A stretch of 64,000 bases of DNA from Tanypteryx hageni (Eukaryota; Arthropoda; Insecta; Odonata; Petaluridae): the NCBI GenBank assembly GCA_028673005.1, contig CM054115.1, positions 7,175,501-7,239,500 of the forward strand, read 5' to 3'. Position numbers and translations under genes: made by a program. The notes beneath the pieces are model-generated. The model ran no database searches, was not told the DNA's origin, and saw nothing but the letters and a program-made list of their open reading frames with translations. Positions 44,974-55,733 of the stretch are shown here, in pieces; position 1 is the first letter of the stretch, and every line of letters starts with the position of its first letter.

Positions 44974-45212
44974 ATGTCCGATATCCTCAGATATCCTCTT
45001 CATCGTCATCGTCGTTCTCCAGCACCACCATCACTTTTTCCAAATGTTGTCTCTCGGTAGCCATTATAATGCCCTGATCCATTGGCTGTATTAAAGATGT
45101 TGTGTTCGGAGGAAGAGTAAGGCACTTGATTTTTCCGTCACTACTGGAGAGATTTTCGGCGCTGGGGTGAGGGAGCATTTTCCAGAATCAATAGAGCTTT
45201 GTTAAGAAAATA

Positions 45213-46786
45213 AAGGGTGTCCGGGGACTTTATGTGATAACTTCGGGATCTTATTCTTTAAGTGATTTTGAGTAAAAAATGTCATATGAACATGAGTCCG
45301 ATTCTCATTTGTTACAGAGCTACAGGCAATTTAAATTATCTCGTAGTTTGCGGTGGCTTGCAGGGTAAACTGTAGATGTAGATGTACAACTTAATGGCTG
45401 AAAAAATGCATCGTTTAAATAATTATTCGTATACATTGTTAATTGTTGAAAAATGTATTATTTAAATAATCATTCGTTTACATTGATGCTTAATCCATTG
45501 TTACAACAATTGTTTGAAATGGCCACCTTCAGCTTGGATGTACAATCTGACCCGTTTGAGTAGAGAACGTGAAACAGCATGAAGAACAGCAGCGTTATTA
45601 ACGCGAAAATTCGCTGAAGAAGTTCTTCCCTCGTGCTCACTTTGGCTTCAATGTTTTTCATTTGCCCCCACACATGGAAATCCAACGGAGTGAGATCCGG
45701 AGACCTTCTTGTTAGGATACAGCGTAGCATTCTTGCTAAAATGGAGTGGTGCCCCGTCATGCTGGTAGTACATCTGTAGTCGTGTTAGCAGAGGAATGTC
45801 TACTAAGAGACCCGGCATTTCATTTTCTAAAAAATCAGCATAAATGGCACCTGCCAGACGTGGCGGGAAGAAATACAGTCCAACAAGCTGGTTCCCAATG
45901 ACACCACACCACACGTTCACAGAAAAACGGAGCTGGAAGTAGATGTCAACTGTTCCGTGAGGATTTTTGCGAGCTCATAAATGGTAGTTTCTCGTGTTGT
46001 TTATTCCATCACGAGTAAACTGTGCCTCGTCTGTGAACAAGATGTAACGGTTCAGGCAGGGGTGTGCATTTAACCAACGGCAGAATTCCAACCGCCTAGC
46101 CATATCCCCGGGTTGAAGATGCTGAACTTGCTGAATATGGAATGGATAAAGTGGACTTCGCTGAACCGTTCGAATAATGTTTTCCTCCTCATCCACATTA
46201 ACTTGTACTGGACGTTCAGCTGTCAAAGACACGGAAATGAGCCATTTTCTCGTAAATGTCGGTAAACTTAAATGTAAGTACATCGATCTTGTTTTCTTCT
46301 TTTTGGAAATCGTCGTCGATATTCGTAAACGGCAGCAAAACCCGTACACGAAGTACAAATCGACATACTCTTCTTTTGGAAATGTAAACGGCATTATTGG
46401 AAGTTAATGATACCACACGTGCCACAGCACACTACACTGAACGCTATCTTACGTTCTACTGACATGCTGCCTGCGAGCTTGCCAATTACATCCAAGCTGA
46501 AGGCGACTATTTTAAACAATTGTTGTAACAATGGATTAAGTATCAATGTAAACGAATGATTCATTAAATAATACATTTTTTAACAATTAACAATGTATAC
46601 GAATACTTACTTAAACCATGTATTTTTCAGCCATTTAGTTGTACAAATCAAAGTACGAGATAATTTCAATTGCCCGTAGCTCTGTAACAAATGAGAATCA
46701 GACCCATGTTCATATGACATTTTTTACTCAAAATCACTTAAGAAATAAAATCCCGAAGTAATGACATAAAGTCGCCGGACACCCTG
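45213..46786. mobile_element. mariner-like element with ~320-bp inverted repeats
   Basis: Ends AGGGTGTCCGGGGACTTTAT and (inverted right) AGGGTGTCCGGCGACTTTAT are flanked by TA at 45211-45212 and 46787-46788. Inverted repetition continues inward to about 45,540 and 46,467, for instance TTACAACAATTGTTTGAAAT versus ATTTTAAACAATTGTTGTAA, giving unusually long TIRs. The transposase remnant lies between and into the right arm on the minus strand. Confidence 0.88.
45510..46405 (-). pseudogene. mariner-like DDE transposase, internally deleted
   Basis: Starts MPFTFPKEEYVDLYFVYGFC (ATG near 46394), the N-terminal helix-turn-helix type seen in insect mariner-like proteins (DUF4817-type), with a shifted middle. 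Then AERPVQVNVDEEENIIRTVQ, RSPL joined directly to YPFHIQQVQHLQPGDMARRL (the segment that normally lies between, a second HTH, is absent), RYILFTDEAQFTRDGINNTR (first D), TGA where a Trp is expected, NVWCGVIGNQLVGLYFFPPR, LQMYYQHDGAPLHFS (second D), and in another frame RSPDLTPLDFHVWGQMKN (third acidic residue). C-terminal tail GGHF-like at about 45,520. One nonsense codon and at least two frameshifts. Confidence 0.85.
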
Positions 46787-46929
46787 TATAAAAGTATTCT
46801 CACGAAACGTATTCACATAACACTATAGAACTATGTTGTCAGAAAGTTTTTCCTATATCTTTGCTGTTTTTAAGACTTATCGGGCTCTGTTGATTGGAGA
46901 ACAGAACAAATTCACTCGATCATATCTTC

Positions 46930-48410
46930 TTAAACCACAGCATAATCCAGATTGTGCTCTTCCTGGTCCGTGTAATGGGGGCGACAGGGATGGACTGGAG
47001 GCTTGGGAGCATTCACTTGAGGGTTAATAGTACTTATAACGTTGCCAAATAAGACGCTATGGCAGCCTCTCTGCTCAGGTATGGCAATGTATAGGTCTTG
47101 GATGGAAGGAGCATTTTCCTGCCAGACCAGGTTGTGGATGTGCTTACTGCCACTGTGCTGAAATTTAGTTTGGAACCCAAAATCCTTCACTTTAAATTGA
47201 GGGCATATGACTTTGTTCATTTCTTTAAAGAACCAATAACGATCAATTGGCTAACATTGACAGCATCTCTATCATTATTTATGGCATCTCTGAGATGAAC
47301 ATAGTTTTCAACCCGGAGATTTTGTTGGTTCATTCGAATGAATCTTAGCCTTTCTGCTTCAATTTTGGCATACATATCTACAGCAAATTGGTGTAAAAGA
47401 TCTTTAAATCGCAAAATGTGATTGAAGTTTCTGGTTTGCAGCATCATCCTGTAGTCATAAAAGTCCATAGCCGAAATCTTCTTTTAGGTTGTCATTACTG
47501 AAGGCTGGGGTTCTTTGTCGCTGTTCAAAATCATAGCCATTATGACCTTGCCAAAAAACTAATGGGTACTGAAGTGCATCGTATGATCTGTCTCAGAAAT
47601 TCTCTGGATTGAGTTGTTTCTGAGTTGCAGCACAATTTCTCGATTGCCATGTTGTTCACCAGCCAAAATGACATCCACTCTGATGTTGTGGGTGCATTTA
47701 AGCGTCTTTCGTGCTCACCAGCTGGAGTTTTGTCTGCATGAATGACAACATTGTACTCTGGAGACATCTTCTCCATGGAATACTTGAAACTCTGAACGTA
47801 ATTGTTTTCCTTGTGGAGCATCTCTTTCAACTGCAACACCACCTAGAGCTTGGTTTGAAGGACACTGTTACAACGTTGTTCAGCTTGCTTTCTGTTGTCG
47901 CCCATTAAGAAGATTTGCAGAAATTTGGCTCTTCATTTGGTAGTGGGTGCAGACTACTAATCCGGTGATAAACCTGACCCTGAACTTTAAATGTGGGCAT
48001 GTATCCAGATTCTCTGATCCGTTTTGTGGTTCCAAAAGAAGTCATTTGGGAACTTGAGTGGTATTTTCTTATGTTATTTTAGAAATGCCATGCGTTTGGA
48101 GTGTTGCCTGTCAGTAATGTACGGAGAGGCTCGGGAGGATCATTTAGTTACACCTTGCCACTACAGCTGCATATCCCTGGAGCTTTGCCTTTCCATCTTA
48201 AAGCATGGCAGTGGTAACAGACATATGACATGGAACCTATTGGAAGTAATGGATCAGATTCATAATCCAAGATTGGATTATAGGAGAATGCAGACATCTT
48301 TTTCTCTCCAGAGTCGATTCCCGGATGCAGCCATTGCTATTCTGTTTGCCTCGCGCATTGCTTCATGCTGCTCTGGATTCAGCTATATTTATGTATTTAA
48401 GAAAAATGCT
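46930..48410 (-). pseudogene. Helitron replicase remnant (N-terminal domain)
   Basis: Minus strand, order N to C: QHEAMREANRIAMAASGN (48405), ILDYESDPLLPIGSMSYVCY, HCHALRWKGKAPGICSCSGK (C-x2-C...C-x-C cluster, about 48200), LNDPPEPLRT, YMPTFKV-like piece near 48000, SNQALGGVAV, VLQLKEMLHKENNYVQSFKY (47842), VIHADKTPAGEHERRLNAPT, then YDALQYPLVFWQG-like (near 47570), NGYDFEQRQRTPAFSNDNLK (47530), MDFYDYRMMLQTRNFNHILR, FKDLLHQFAVDMYAKIEAER, INNDRDAVNVSQL (47230). The ADK.PAGEHERR..APT and FHQFAVDMY.KIE.ERL blocks are Helitron_like_N. The Rep HUH motifs and helicase are absent. Below 47220 the minus frame 46930-47220 is not clearly Helitron. Many shifts; dead copy. Confidence 0.85.
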
Positions 48411-48429
48411 TAATATTCATTTATGTTAT

Positions 48430-48600
48430 ATATTATGCATAATGAAAAACTGATAATAAGGGGTGGGGGAAAACACATAGCTATGAATCAACTGGGAATT
48501 TCTTACCGATAAACATTAGGCGTTAAACAACAACTAAGGACGGTAGGGGGAGGAAAAGGGGGGTTGACACAATTTACATCGAATATAGCAGATACGGGTA
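48430..48600. other. Unassigned spacer
   Basis: Short AT-rich spacer with GGGGTGGGGGAAAA and GGTAGGGGGAGGAAAAGGGG; no gene. Confidence 0.5.
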
Positions 48601-51600
48601 TCAACCAACTGGGAATTATATCATTATATATCGACGTTTCTTACAGAGGAGGAGGATATAACATACTAGTAGAAGGTGAGTGCATTCTGCATGCATATCA
48701 TCTCACCTTGAAAAACATTCATTTCTCAGACAGATATTTCATCATTACAAATATTTTTTTAATTCTAAATATTTCACCTCCATAGCGATTTTCGTTTTTC
48801 CCTTATGTAAAAATAATAGATTAAAACAATCCCCAAACCTTGCAATTTTAAGAATTTTTTTACTTTCTCCATTATGGGGTACTAATGCTACACATTTCAG
48901 CCAGATTTTAAAATTGTAGCACTTCTAGAAGTGAAATAATATTTTCCTAATTGTTTAAATTTAAATAATTCTTAACGGCCAAAATAACAACTTTATAGAT
49001 AAATTGAAATATCTATTGTTTTACATAGACTAATCTCTAAATAATTTAAAAATTTCAGCTCCCTAACTTGCGGTGTAGTGCTTAAGCATCTATTTGTTTA
49101 AACTTTAAGAATTTTTAACTAACAAACAAATAAAAATATCAAAATTTCTATAATCCCTATTTCGTTTTTTTGCAAATCCTACCTCTAAAAAAATTTCAGC
49201 TTCGTAGCACATTTGGAAATACATAAACCATGAAAATATGTTTAAACAATTGCGAATTTTTAGCGGCCGCATTGTTGCACTTTTTTAGATTTTCGTTTTT
49301 TCTAGTCGGTTTTGCACAAAATCATACCTATGAAAAAAATTTCGAATCTACAGCTCATCTGGAAGTTCCTAAACATTAGTATCCTCCTCCTCCTCCTCTG
49401 TACGGAACGTCTATATATAATGATAACATATAACATACTAGTAGTTGGTGCTTGCATTCTGCAAGCATATCAACACAACATAAAAAAACATTCATTTTTC
49501 ATATTTCATCATTACAAATATTTTTTTAATTCTAAATATTTCACCGACTTTCGTTTTTCCCTTATGTAAAAATAATTGATTTAAACAAACCCAAAACTTT
49601 GAAATTTTAAGAATTTTATACTTTCTCCATTGAAATAATATTTTTCCAATTGTTTAAATTTTAAACATATTTAACGGCCGCCGCAAAATGTTTATGGAGA
49701 GATTCAAATATTTATTCATGCAAATGCACTACTCTGTACATAACTTGAAAATTTCAGCTTCCTAGCTCATCTTGAAATGTCTAAACAGTTATCTATTTGT
49801 TTAAACTTTAAGAATTTTTAACTGCCAAACAAATTAAAATATCAAAATTTCTATAATCCCTATTTCGTTTTTTTAAATTCTACTCATAAAAAAAATTTCA
49901 ACTTCGTAGCACATGCGGAAATACATAAACCTTGAAAATTTGTATACACAATTGCGAATTTTAAGCGTCCGCATTGTTCCACTTTTTCAGGGTTTTCGTT
50001 TTCTTCTAGTCAGTTTTGCACAAAATTCTACCTAAGAAAAACATTTCGAATCTCCAGCTTATCTGGAAGTGCTCAAACATTAGTATCCTCCTATATGTTA
50101 TATGTTATCTCCTCCTACTCCTCCTCCTCTGTAAAAAATGTCGATATATAATTACAAGTAGTTGGTGCTTGCATTCTGCAAGCATTTCATCTGACCCTGA
50201 TAAACATTAATATTTCAGAGAGATTTGGAATTATTAGAAATATTTTTTTTATTAAAAATATTTCACCTCTGCACCCAATTTCTATCTTTCCTTATTGAAC
50301 AATATTTGATTAAAACAATGCCTTAAATTTGCAATTTTGAGAATATTATACTTTATCCAATGTAAGGTGCTAATTCCACACATTTTTGTCAAATTAGAAG
50401 TTGTAGTACATCTAGAAGTGAATTAATATTTATTTAATTGTTTAAATTTCAAAAGTTTAACGCTGCCGCAATAACACTTTGTTGGAGCTTTTCAAATGTT
50501 TGTTAGTTTAAATGCACTGAGTTCTACTTAACTTTAAAATTTCAGCTTCCTAGTTTGCCCCAAAGTACCTAAACATTTATGTATTAATTTAAACTTGAAG
50601 AATTTTTAACAGCCAAAGAAATTAAAATATCAAAATTTTTATAATTTTTTATTTCGTTTTTTCACAAAATCTACCGGTAAAAAAATTTCAGCTTCGTTCG
50701 ATAATACACAAACCTCAAAAATATGTTTAAACAATTGCGAATTTTTAGCGGTCGAATTTTTGAAAATTTTCAAAATTTCCTTTTGTTATATGTATAGTTT
50801 TCTACAAAATGATTTCATAAACTCGAACCTGCACCATATAGTTTTCAAGATAAAAATTATTAAACTTTAATGTTTAAATGGGCTTAAAACAACCCCTAAA
50901 AATTAACAATTTTAAAATTTTTGATTTTTATAGTTGGTTATGAGAAAAGTTCTATAATCTTTCATAATTACAGCTTCCTGAACTAATTAGATTGGTCTAT
51001 ACACTGGATTACGTTTTCCCATGCTAACTTATGGGAGATATTACGGGGTCTCTGTAAGCAAAACTGACAATAATTCCTAATAGATATTGCGGCCATCTAG
51101 CAACACTGAAAACTTCATTTTCGAAATTTTTTTCTTAGGTAGGATTTTGTGAAAAATTGACAAGAAAAAACGAAAATCTTGAAATAGTGCAACAATGAGG
51201 CCGCTAAAAATTCGCAATTGCTTAAACAAATTTTCAAGGTTTATGTATTTCCGAATGTGCGACGAGGCTGAAATTTTTTTTAGAGGTAGAATTTGTAAAA
51301 GAAACAAATAGAGATAATAGAAATTTTGATATTTTTATTTGTTTGGCAGTTAACAATTCTTAAAATTTAAACAAATAGGTAGATGCTTAGACACTACGCC
51401 GTAAGTTTGGGGAGCTGAAATTTTTAAATTCCTAATAGGTTAGTCTATGTAAACGAATAATCATTTCAATTTATCCATAAAATCGTTATTTTGGCCATTA
51501 ACAATTATTTAAATTTAAATAATTCGATAAATGCTATTTCACTTCTAATTGTACTATAAATTTAAAATTTGTCAGAGATGTTATGAACTCAATGTGGAAA

Positions 51601-51766
51601 GAGTATAATATTTCGAAAATATCAAAAATTAGTGATTTTTATACTCTATTATTGTTCCATAATGAAAAAACAAAAACCCGCCCAGAGGAGAAATGTTTAG
51701 AATTAAAAAAATATTTCTCATGATGAAATATATCTCTGAAATTTTTTTTTTCAAGGTGAGATTAAA

Positions 51767-51868
51767 TGCTTGCAGTATGCAAGCACCTTCTACTAGTCAT
51801 TATATATCGACGTTTCTTACAGAGGAGGATATAACATACTAGTAGTTGGTGCTTGCATTCTGCAAGCA
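51767..51868. other. Two Helitron-like 3' ends head to head
   Basis: A + end (hairpin 51767-51785, CTAG 51793-51796) and a - end (CTAG 51839-51842, hairpin 51850-51868) are separated by only 42 bp of TCATTATATATCGACGTTTC...ATAACATA. That spacer is the same sequence found next to the ends of the other copies. Confidence 0.6.
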
Positions 51869-53034
51869 TATCATCTCAACATAAAAAGACATTCATTTTT
51901 CATATTTCATCGTTACAGATATTTTTTAATTCTAAATATTTCTCCTCCGGAGCGATTTTAATAGAATAGATTAATAGATTAGAACAATCCGAAAACTTTG
52001 CAATTTTAAGAATTCTATACTTTCTTACTTTCTCCATTATGGGGTACTAATGCTACACATTTCTGCCAAATTTTAATATTGTAGTACTTCTAGAATTGAA
52101 ATAATATTTTTCCAATTGTTTTAATTTTAAACATATTTAACGGCCGCCGCAATATGTTTATGGAGAGATTCAAATATTTATTCATGCAAATGCACTACCA
52201 TTTACATAACTTGAAAATTTCGGCTTCCTAGCTCATCCCGTAATGTCTAAACAGTTATCTATTTGTTTAAACTTTAGGAATTTCTAACTGCAAACAAATT
52301 AAAATATCAAAATATGTATAATCCATATTTCGTTTTTTTTACGAATTCTACTTATAAAAAAAATTCAACTCCGTAGCACATGCAAAAATACATAAACCTT
52401 GATAATTTGTTTAAACAATTGCGAATTTTTAGCGTCCGCATTGTTACGCTTTTTCATTATTTTCGTTTTGTTTAGACGGTTTTGCACAAAATCCTACCTA
52501 AGAAAAAATTTCGAATCTCCAGCTCATCTGGAAGTGCCTAAACAGTAGTATCCTCGTATCATCATATATCGACGTTTCTTACAGAGGAGGAGGAGTATAT
52601 AACATACTAGTAGTTGGTGCTTGCATTCTGCAAGCATATCATCTCACCTTGAAAAAGCATTCATTTCTAAGGCAGATATTCCATCATTATATATATTTTT
52701 TTATTTTATTTCACCTCCGCAGCGATTTTCTTTTTTCCCTTATGTTAAATAATAGATAAATACAATCCCCAAACTTTGCAATTTTAAGAATTTTATACTT
52801 TCTCCATTATGGGGTACTAATGCTACACAGTTTTACCAAATTTTAAAGTTGTAGCACTTATAGAAGTGAAATAACATTTTTCTAATTGTTAAAATTTAAA
52901 TATCTTTTAACGGCCGCAATAAAATTTCATGGATACATTGAAATGTTTATTCGTTTTTATAGATTAAACTCTAAATAACTTAAAACTTTCAGTTTTCTAA
53001 CTCACCCCATAGTATCTAAACTTATACCTATTTG

Positions 53035-53270
53035 GAACAATTTTGGAACGAGAAAAAAAAGTCTGCTATGACCGGGAATTGAACCCGGGTCTTCCACTTG
53101 CCGGGCGGATATTCTACCCCTGAACTATCGTAGCAGAACATTTTCTCTCGTTTCTGAACACGGATGTTTTCCTTTGTGGGACGGGAACTAGCCAAGCTAA
53201 TATCAAACTGCCCCGACAGATGTCCTCAAAGAGGATCGTCGAAAGAAACTCCTTCCTCTCAAATGGTGAG
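53035..53270 (-). mobile_element. tRNA-containing 236-bp insertion
   Basis: Compared with sister units (CCTATTTGTTTAAACTTTAAG) this copy is interrupted between duplicated ATTTG (53030-53034 and 53271-53275). The insert holds a tRNA-like gene plus 130 bp of 5' flank on the minus strand. A near inverted repeat (GAACGAGAAAA at 53047 and TTTTCTCTCGTTTC at 53142) brackets the tRNA. It may be a SINE or a small element that picked up a tRNA. Confidence 0.7.
53064..53134 (-). tRNA. tRNA-Gly-like gene with GGC anticodon loop (likely pseudogene)
   Basis: 71 nt that fold as a cloverleaf: acceptor GCTACGA/TCATAGC (one C-A mismatch), D-arm GTTC AGGGGTA GAAT, anticodon stem TCCGC/GTGGA with loop CCGGCAA, T-arm CCGGG TTCAATT CCCGG. 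A-box and B-box are good and a T8 run follows at 53052-53059 on the minus strand, fitting a pol III terminator. The body is closest to tRNA-Gly(GCC), but the loop reads GGC at 34-36 with C at position 33 instead of U, so it would decode Ala if functional. It sits inside a recent insert with target duplication. Confidence 0.7.
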
Positions 53271-53405
53271 ATTTGTTTAAACTTTAAGAATTTTTAACTG
53301 CCAAACAAATTAAAATATCAAAATTTGTATAATCCCTATTTCGTTTTTTTACAAACACTACTTCTTAAAAAACTTCAGCTCCGTAGCACATTCGATAATA
53401 CATAA

Positions 53406-54081
53406 CAACAACAACAACAACACACCTTGACGCTTTCCCTTGCGGGGTAAGCCACGCCATATGTCTGCCAATTACCAACCCATCACCACATGCTTCCTCC
53501 ACACACTTCTATCCTTGCACACTTCTTTTGCTTCACTTACACTCATACACTGAGTCACACATTTCCTCTTATTCCTCATACTTTTTACGTCCCTTTTTCT
53601 CAGAATCTCACTAACCACATCCAACCAAGTCTTGCGTGGTCTGCCTCTTCCTCTCTCGCCATTCACTCTTCCTTCATATATTTGCTTGGTGATTCTACTC
53701 TCCTCCATTCTTTCTATATGTCCGAACCACCTCAGCAGACCTCTCTCATACAAATCTGTCACACTAGCTTTTATACCACATTCGTTCATCACCCAATTAT
53801 TCCTTACTTTGTCCCTCTTAGATTTTCCACAAACTCTTCTCATGTATCCCATCCCAACCGCATTCAAACTACTTTTATGCTTCTCCTGACACACCCATGT
53901 TTCAATGTCATACAGCAAAGTAGGCATTAAAACACTCTTGTATACAGACATTTTCGCTTCTTTTGACAACCATTCATTCTTTGCAATCGACCACACACTC
54001 CCTGCCACCTTTCTACCAGCATTCACTCTCCTTTTGATTTCCCCATCTACTCTACCATTTTTACTGAACATTCTACCAAGG
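53406..54081 (-). mobile_element. 5'-truncated LINE with (TTG)n tail
   Basis: Flanked by a 10-bp duplication TAATACATAA (53396-53405 and 54082-54091) in the hairpin-ended repeat. The minus-strand 3' tail is (TTG)n at 53406-53425. Only the end of the RT-containing ORF is present. Confidence 0.85.
53472..54080 (-). CDS. LINE RT C-terminal fragment, open frame
   Basis: An uninterrupted frame of about 203 codons from the 5' truncation point: YYLGRMFSKNGRVDGEIKRR, VNAGRKVAGSVWSI, VYKSVLMPTLLYDIETWVCQ (relatives: LLYGSETW), MGYMRRVCGKSKRDKVRNNW, LYERGLLRWFGHIERMEESR, GRGRPRKTWLDVV, SVSEAKEVCKDRSVWRKHVV, stop at 53472. This is the post-RT region of a widespread arthropod LINE group (YLG..F..DG....EI..R, LLY..ETW, WFGH.ERM, GRGRPR..W, DR..WR). 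Clade naming is uncertain. The absence of any stop or shift suggests a young insertion. A complementary + frame at 53490-53930 is a shadow. Confidence 0.85.
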   Translation of the reverse strand, partial: LGRMFSKNGRVDGEIKRRVNAGRKVAGSVWSIAKNEWLSKEAKMSVYKSVLMPTLLYDIETWVCQEKHKSSLNAVGMGYMRRVCGKSKRDKVRNNWVMNECGIKASVTDLYERGLLRWFGHIERMEESRITKQIYEGRVNGERGRGRPRKTWLDVVSEILRKRDVKSMRNKRKCVTQCMSVSEAKEVCKDRSVWRKHVVMGW

Positions 54082-54919
54082 TAATACATAAACCTCAAAA
54101 ATATGTTTAAACAATTGCGAATTATTAGTGGTCGAATTTTTTAACTTTTTCAAAATTTCAATTTTTTCTATGTATAATTCTCTACAAAATGATTTCAAAA
54201 ATTCGAACCGAGGATACTAATGTATAGGCACTTCCAGATGAGCTGGAGATTCGAAATTTTTTTCTTAGGTAGGATTTTGTGCAAAACCGACTAGAAAAAC
54301 AAAGATCTTTAAAAAGTTCAACAATGCGGCCGCTAAAAATTCGCAATTGTTAAACAAATTTTCAAAGTTTATGTATTTCCGAATGTGCTACGGCGCTGAA
54401 ATTTTTTTTTAAAGGTAGGATTTGTAAAATAACGAAATATGGATCATACAAATTTTGATATTTTAATTTGTTTAGCAGTTAAATATTCTTAAAATTTAAA
54501 CAAATAGGTAAGTGTTTAGACACAATGGGGGTTAGTTAGGAAGCTGAAATTTTAAAGTTATTTACAAAGGTTTGAATTTGCACAAATAAACTAATGAATA
54601 TTTCCATAAATGTATTGCGGCGGCCGTTAAAAATGTTTAAATTTTAAACAATTAGAAAAATATTATTTCACTCGTAGAAGTGCTACAATTTTAAAATTCG
54701 GCAGAAATGTGTAGTAATGGAGAAAGTATAAAATTCTTAAAATTGCAAAGTTTATTGTTTTAATCTAATTTTTTTACATAAGGGAAAAACTAAGATCGCT
54801 GCGGATGTGAAATATTTATAATTAAAAAATATTTCTCATGATGAAATATCTGTCTAAAAAATAAATATTTTCTCAAGGTGAGATGATATGCTTGCAGAAT
54901 GCAAGCATCAACTACTAGT

Positions 54920-55235
54920 ACTATATACATCCGTCTTAATATATAAAGAGCAATTCGTTTGTGCGTCCGACCACTATGTAAATCCACATAAGAGAGCATT
55001 TACAAATGACTTTTTTCACTTACTGGCTTTTTTCTTTTGCAAAATTAAATTAGAAGTAATTGACCCACGACCTTCGGATGGGGATCATTTTAAAGAAAAA
55101 TATAGAAAAATTCCTATTTTTGTCGTCTAATTTTGCCTTCTGCTCGAAATCGTTCGAATATTTCTCGAGAATTCAAAATTTCATCAAAATAATGCGTTAA
55201 ATAGAAATTAGCACCTTAACCGTAAAATTCAAAAT
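54920..55235. other. Unassigned stretch
   Basis: AT-rich with a short + frame (54888-55130) having no recognisable motif. Confidence 0.45.
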
Positions 55236-55239
55236 TAAA

Positions 55240-55715
55240 GACATACAATGAAAAAGGGGGGAGGAAAGGAAGGAAAGGCTAAAGACAATAAAAATTATAC
55301 ACTTACAGGTTTAGGGGTTGTTACTCCAAGCCAGGGACCTGATGTCACTCACACATTCACTCACTCAATCGTACAAGTACTAATCCTAAAGGTGGAAAAG
55401 GAAACGGGACCGGGTTTGCGAGAAATTACTCTGCGCCAGGGGCCCAAAAAATCACACGGTTGCTAGAAGGTTTGTGAGTCAGTACGACCGCGACAGGGAC
55501 CTACTAAGCAACCACAAACACACGCACTCGCCAAGAGGTAAAGGGAAAAATTAAAGGGGGAAGGAAAGGGGAAATAATACTAGGTTTACGGGAGGTTAAA
55601 CCACGCCAGGGACCTAGTTCCGCACACAGTGGCCTATAAGTTTATGTGCCTTCCGGCAGCGACAGGGACCTAACAGACGAAACAATCACGCACACAAGAT
55701 CTCTAAAGATGTGGT
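55240..55715. repeat. Diverged duplication with GCCAGGGACCT motif
   Basis: TTTAGGGGTTGTTACTCCAA, GCCAGGGACCTGATG at 55300-55345 recurs diverged at 55575-55620 (TTTACGGGAGGTTAAACCAC, GCCAGGGACCTAGTT). GCGACAGGGACCTA occurs at 55487 and 55658. Purine-rich GGAAAGG-type stretches precede both. Family unknown. Confidence 0.45.
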
Positions 55716-55733
55716 AAACGTACTAAATACGTA

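Larger units (their letters stand above)
43997..45195 (-). pseudogene. pogo/Tigger transposase remnant split by a hAT element
   Basis: Minus-strand reading. 45195-44985: ALLILENAPSP (relatives: LLLDNAPSHP), HPSAENLSSSDGKIKCLTLP, PNTTSLIQPMDQGIIMATER, which is the conserved C-terminal part of the DDE_1 core with the third acidic residue at DQG. The hAT element (44238-44973) then interrupts. Beyond it, AWDAVKSPILANGWKRLLLD, IEPEDYQRVLLLAGE and, after a shift, IYDVVEWLEMFI with a stop at 43997. These are the usual post-catalytic Tigger/Jerky-like segments. Upstream it ends at the mariner element (45213), so the N-terminal half with the CENP-B-type DNA-binding domain is missing. One or more shifts and a stop are present. 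Confidence 0.75.
48600..54920. repeat. Array of hairpin-ended (Helitron-like) repeats
   Basis: Units of about 720-770 bp carry the end ACTAGTAGTTGGTGCTTGCA...TGCAAGCA preceded by ATATCGACGTTTCTTACAGA. Minus-oriented 3' ends lie at about 48665 (mutated), 49438, 50158 (CTAG lost), 51839 and 52607; plus-oriented ones at 51793 and 54915. Orientation flips near 51,060-51,120 and 54,205. Inside units the same blocks recur: CATTTCGAATCTACAGCTCA, TTGTTTAAACTTTAAGAATT, TATGGAGAGATTCAAATATT. It is the same family as 4660-6845. Two younger insertions interrupt it (53035-53270 and 53406-54081). Confidence 0.7.

Noticed and set aside
45360..45395. LINE tail (GTAGATGTAGATG) inside the mariner left TIR
   Set aside because: Resembles the ATGTAG tail of the LINE at 61.1 kb, but it is too short to call an insertion, and the right TIR does not clearly support one.
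46177..46407. Plus-strand frame in the mariner element
   Set aside because: Antisense of the mariner transposase N-terminus.
53490..53930. 146-residue plus-strand frame
   Set aside because: Complement of the LINE RT C-terminus, which has clear family motifs on the minus strand.
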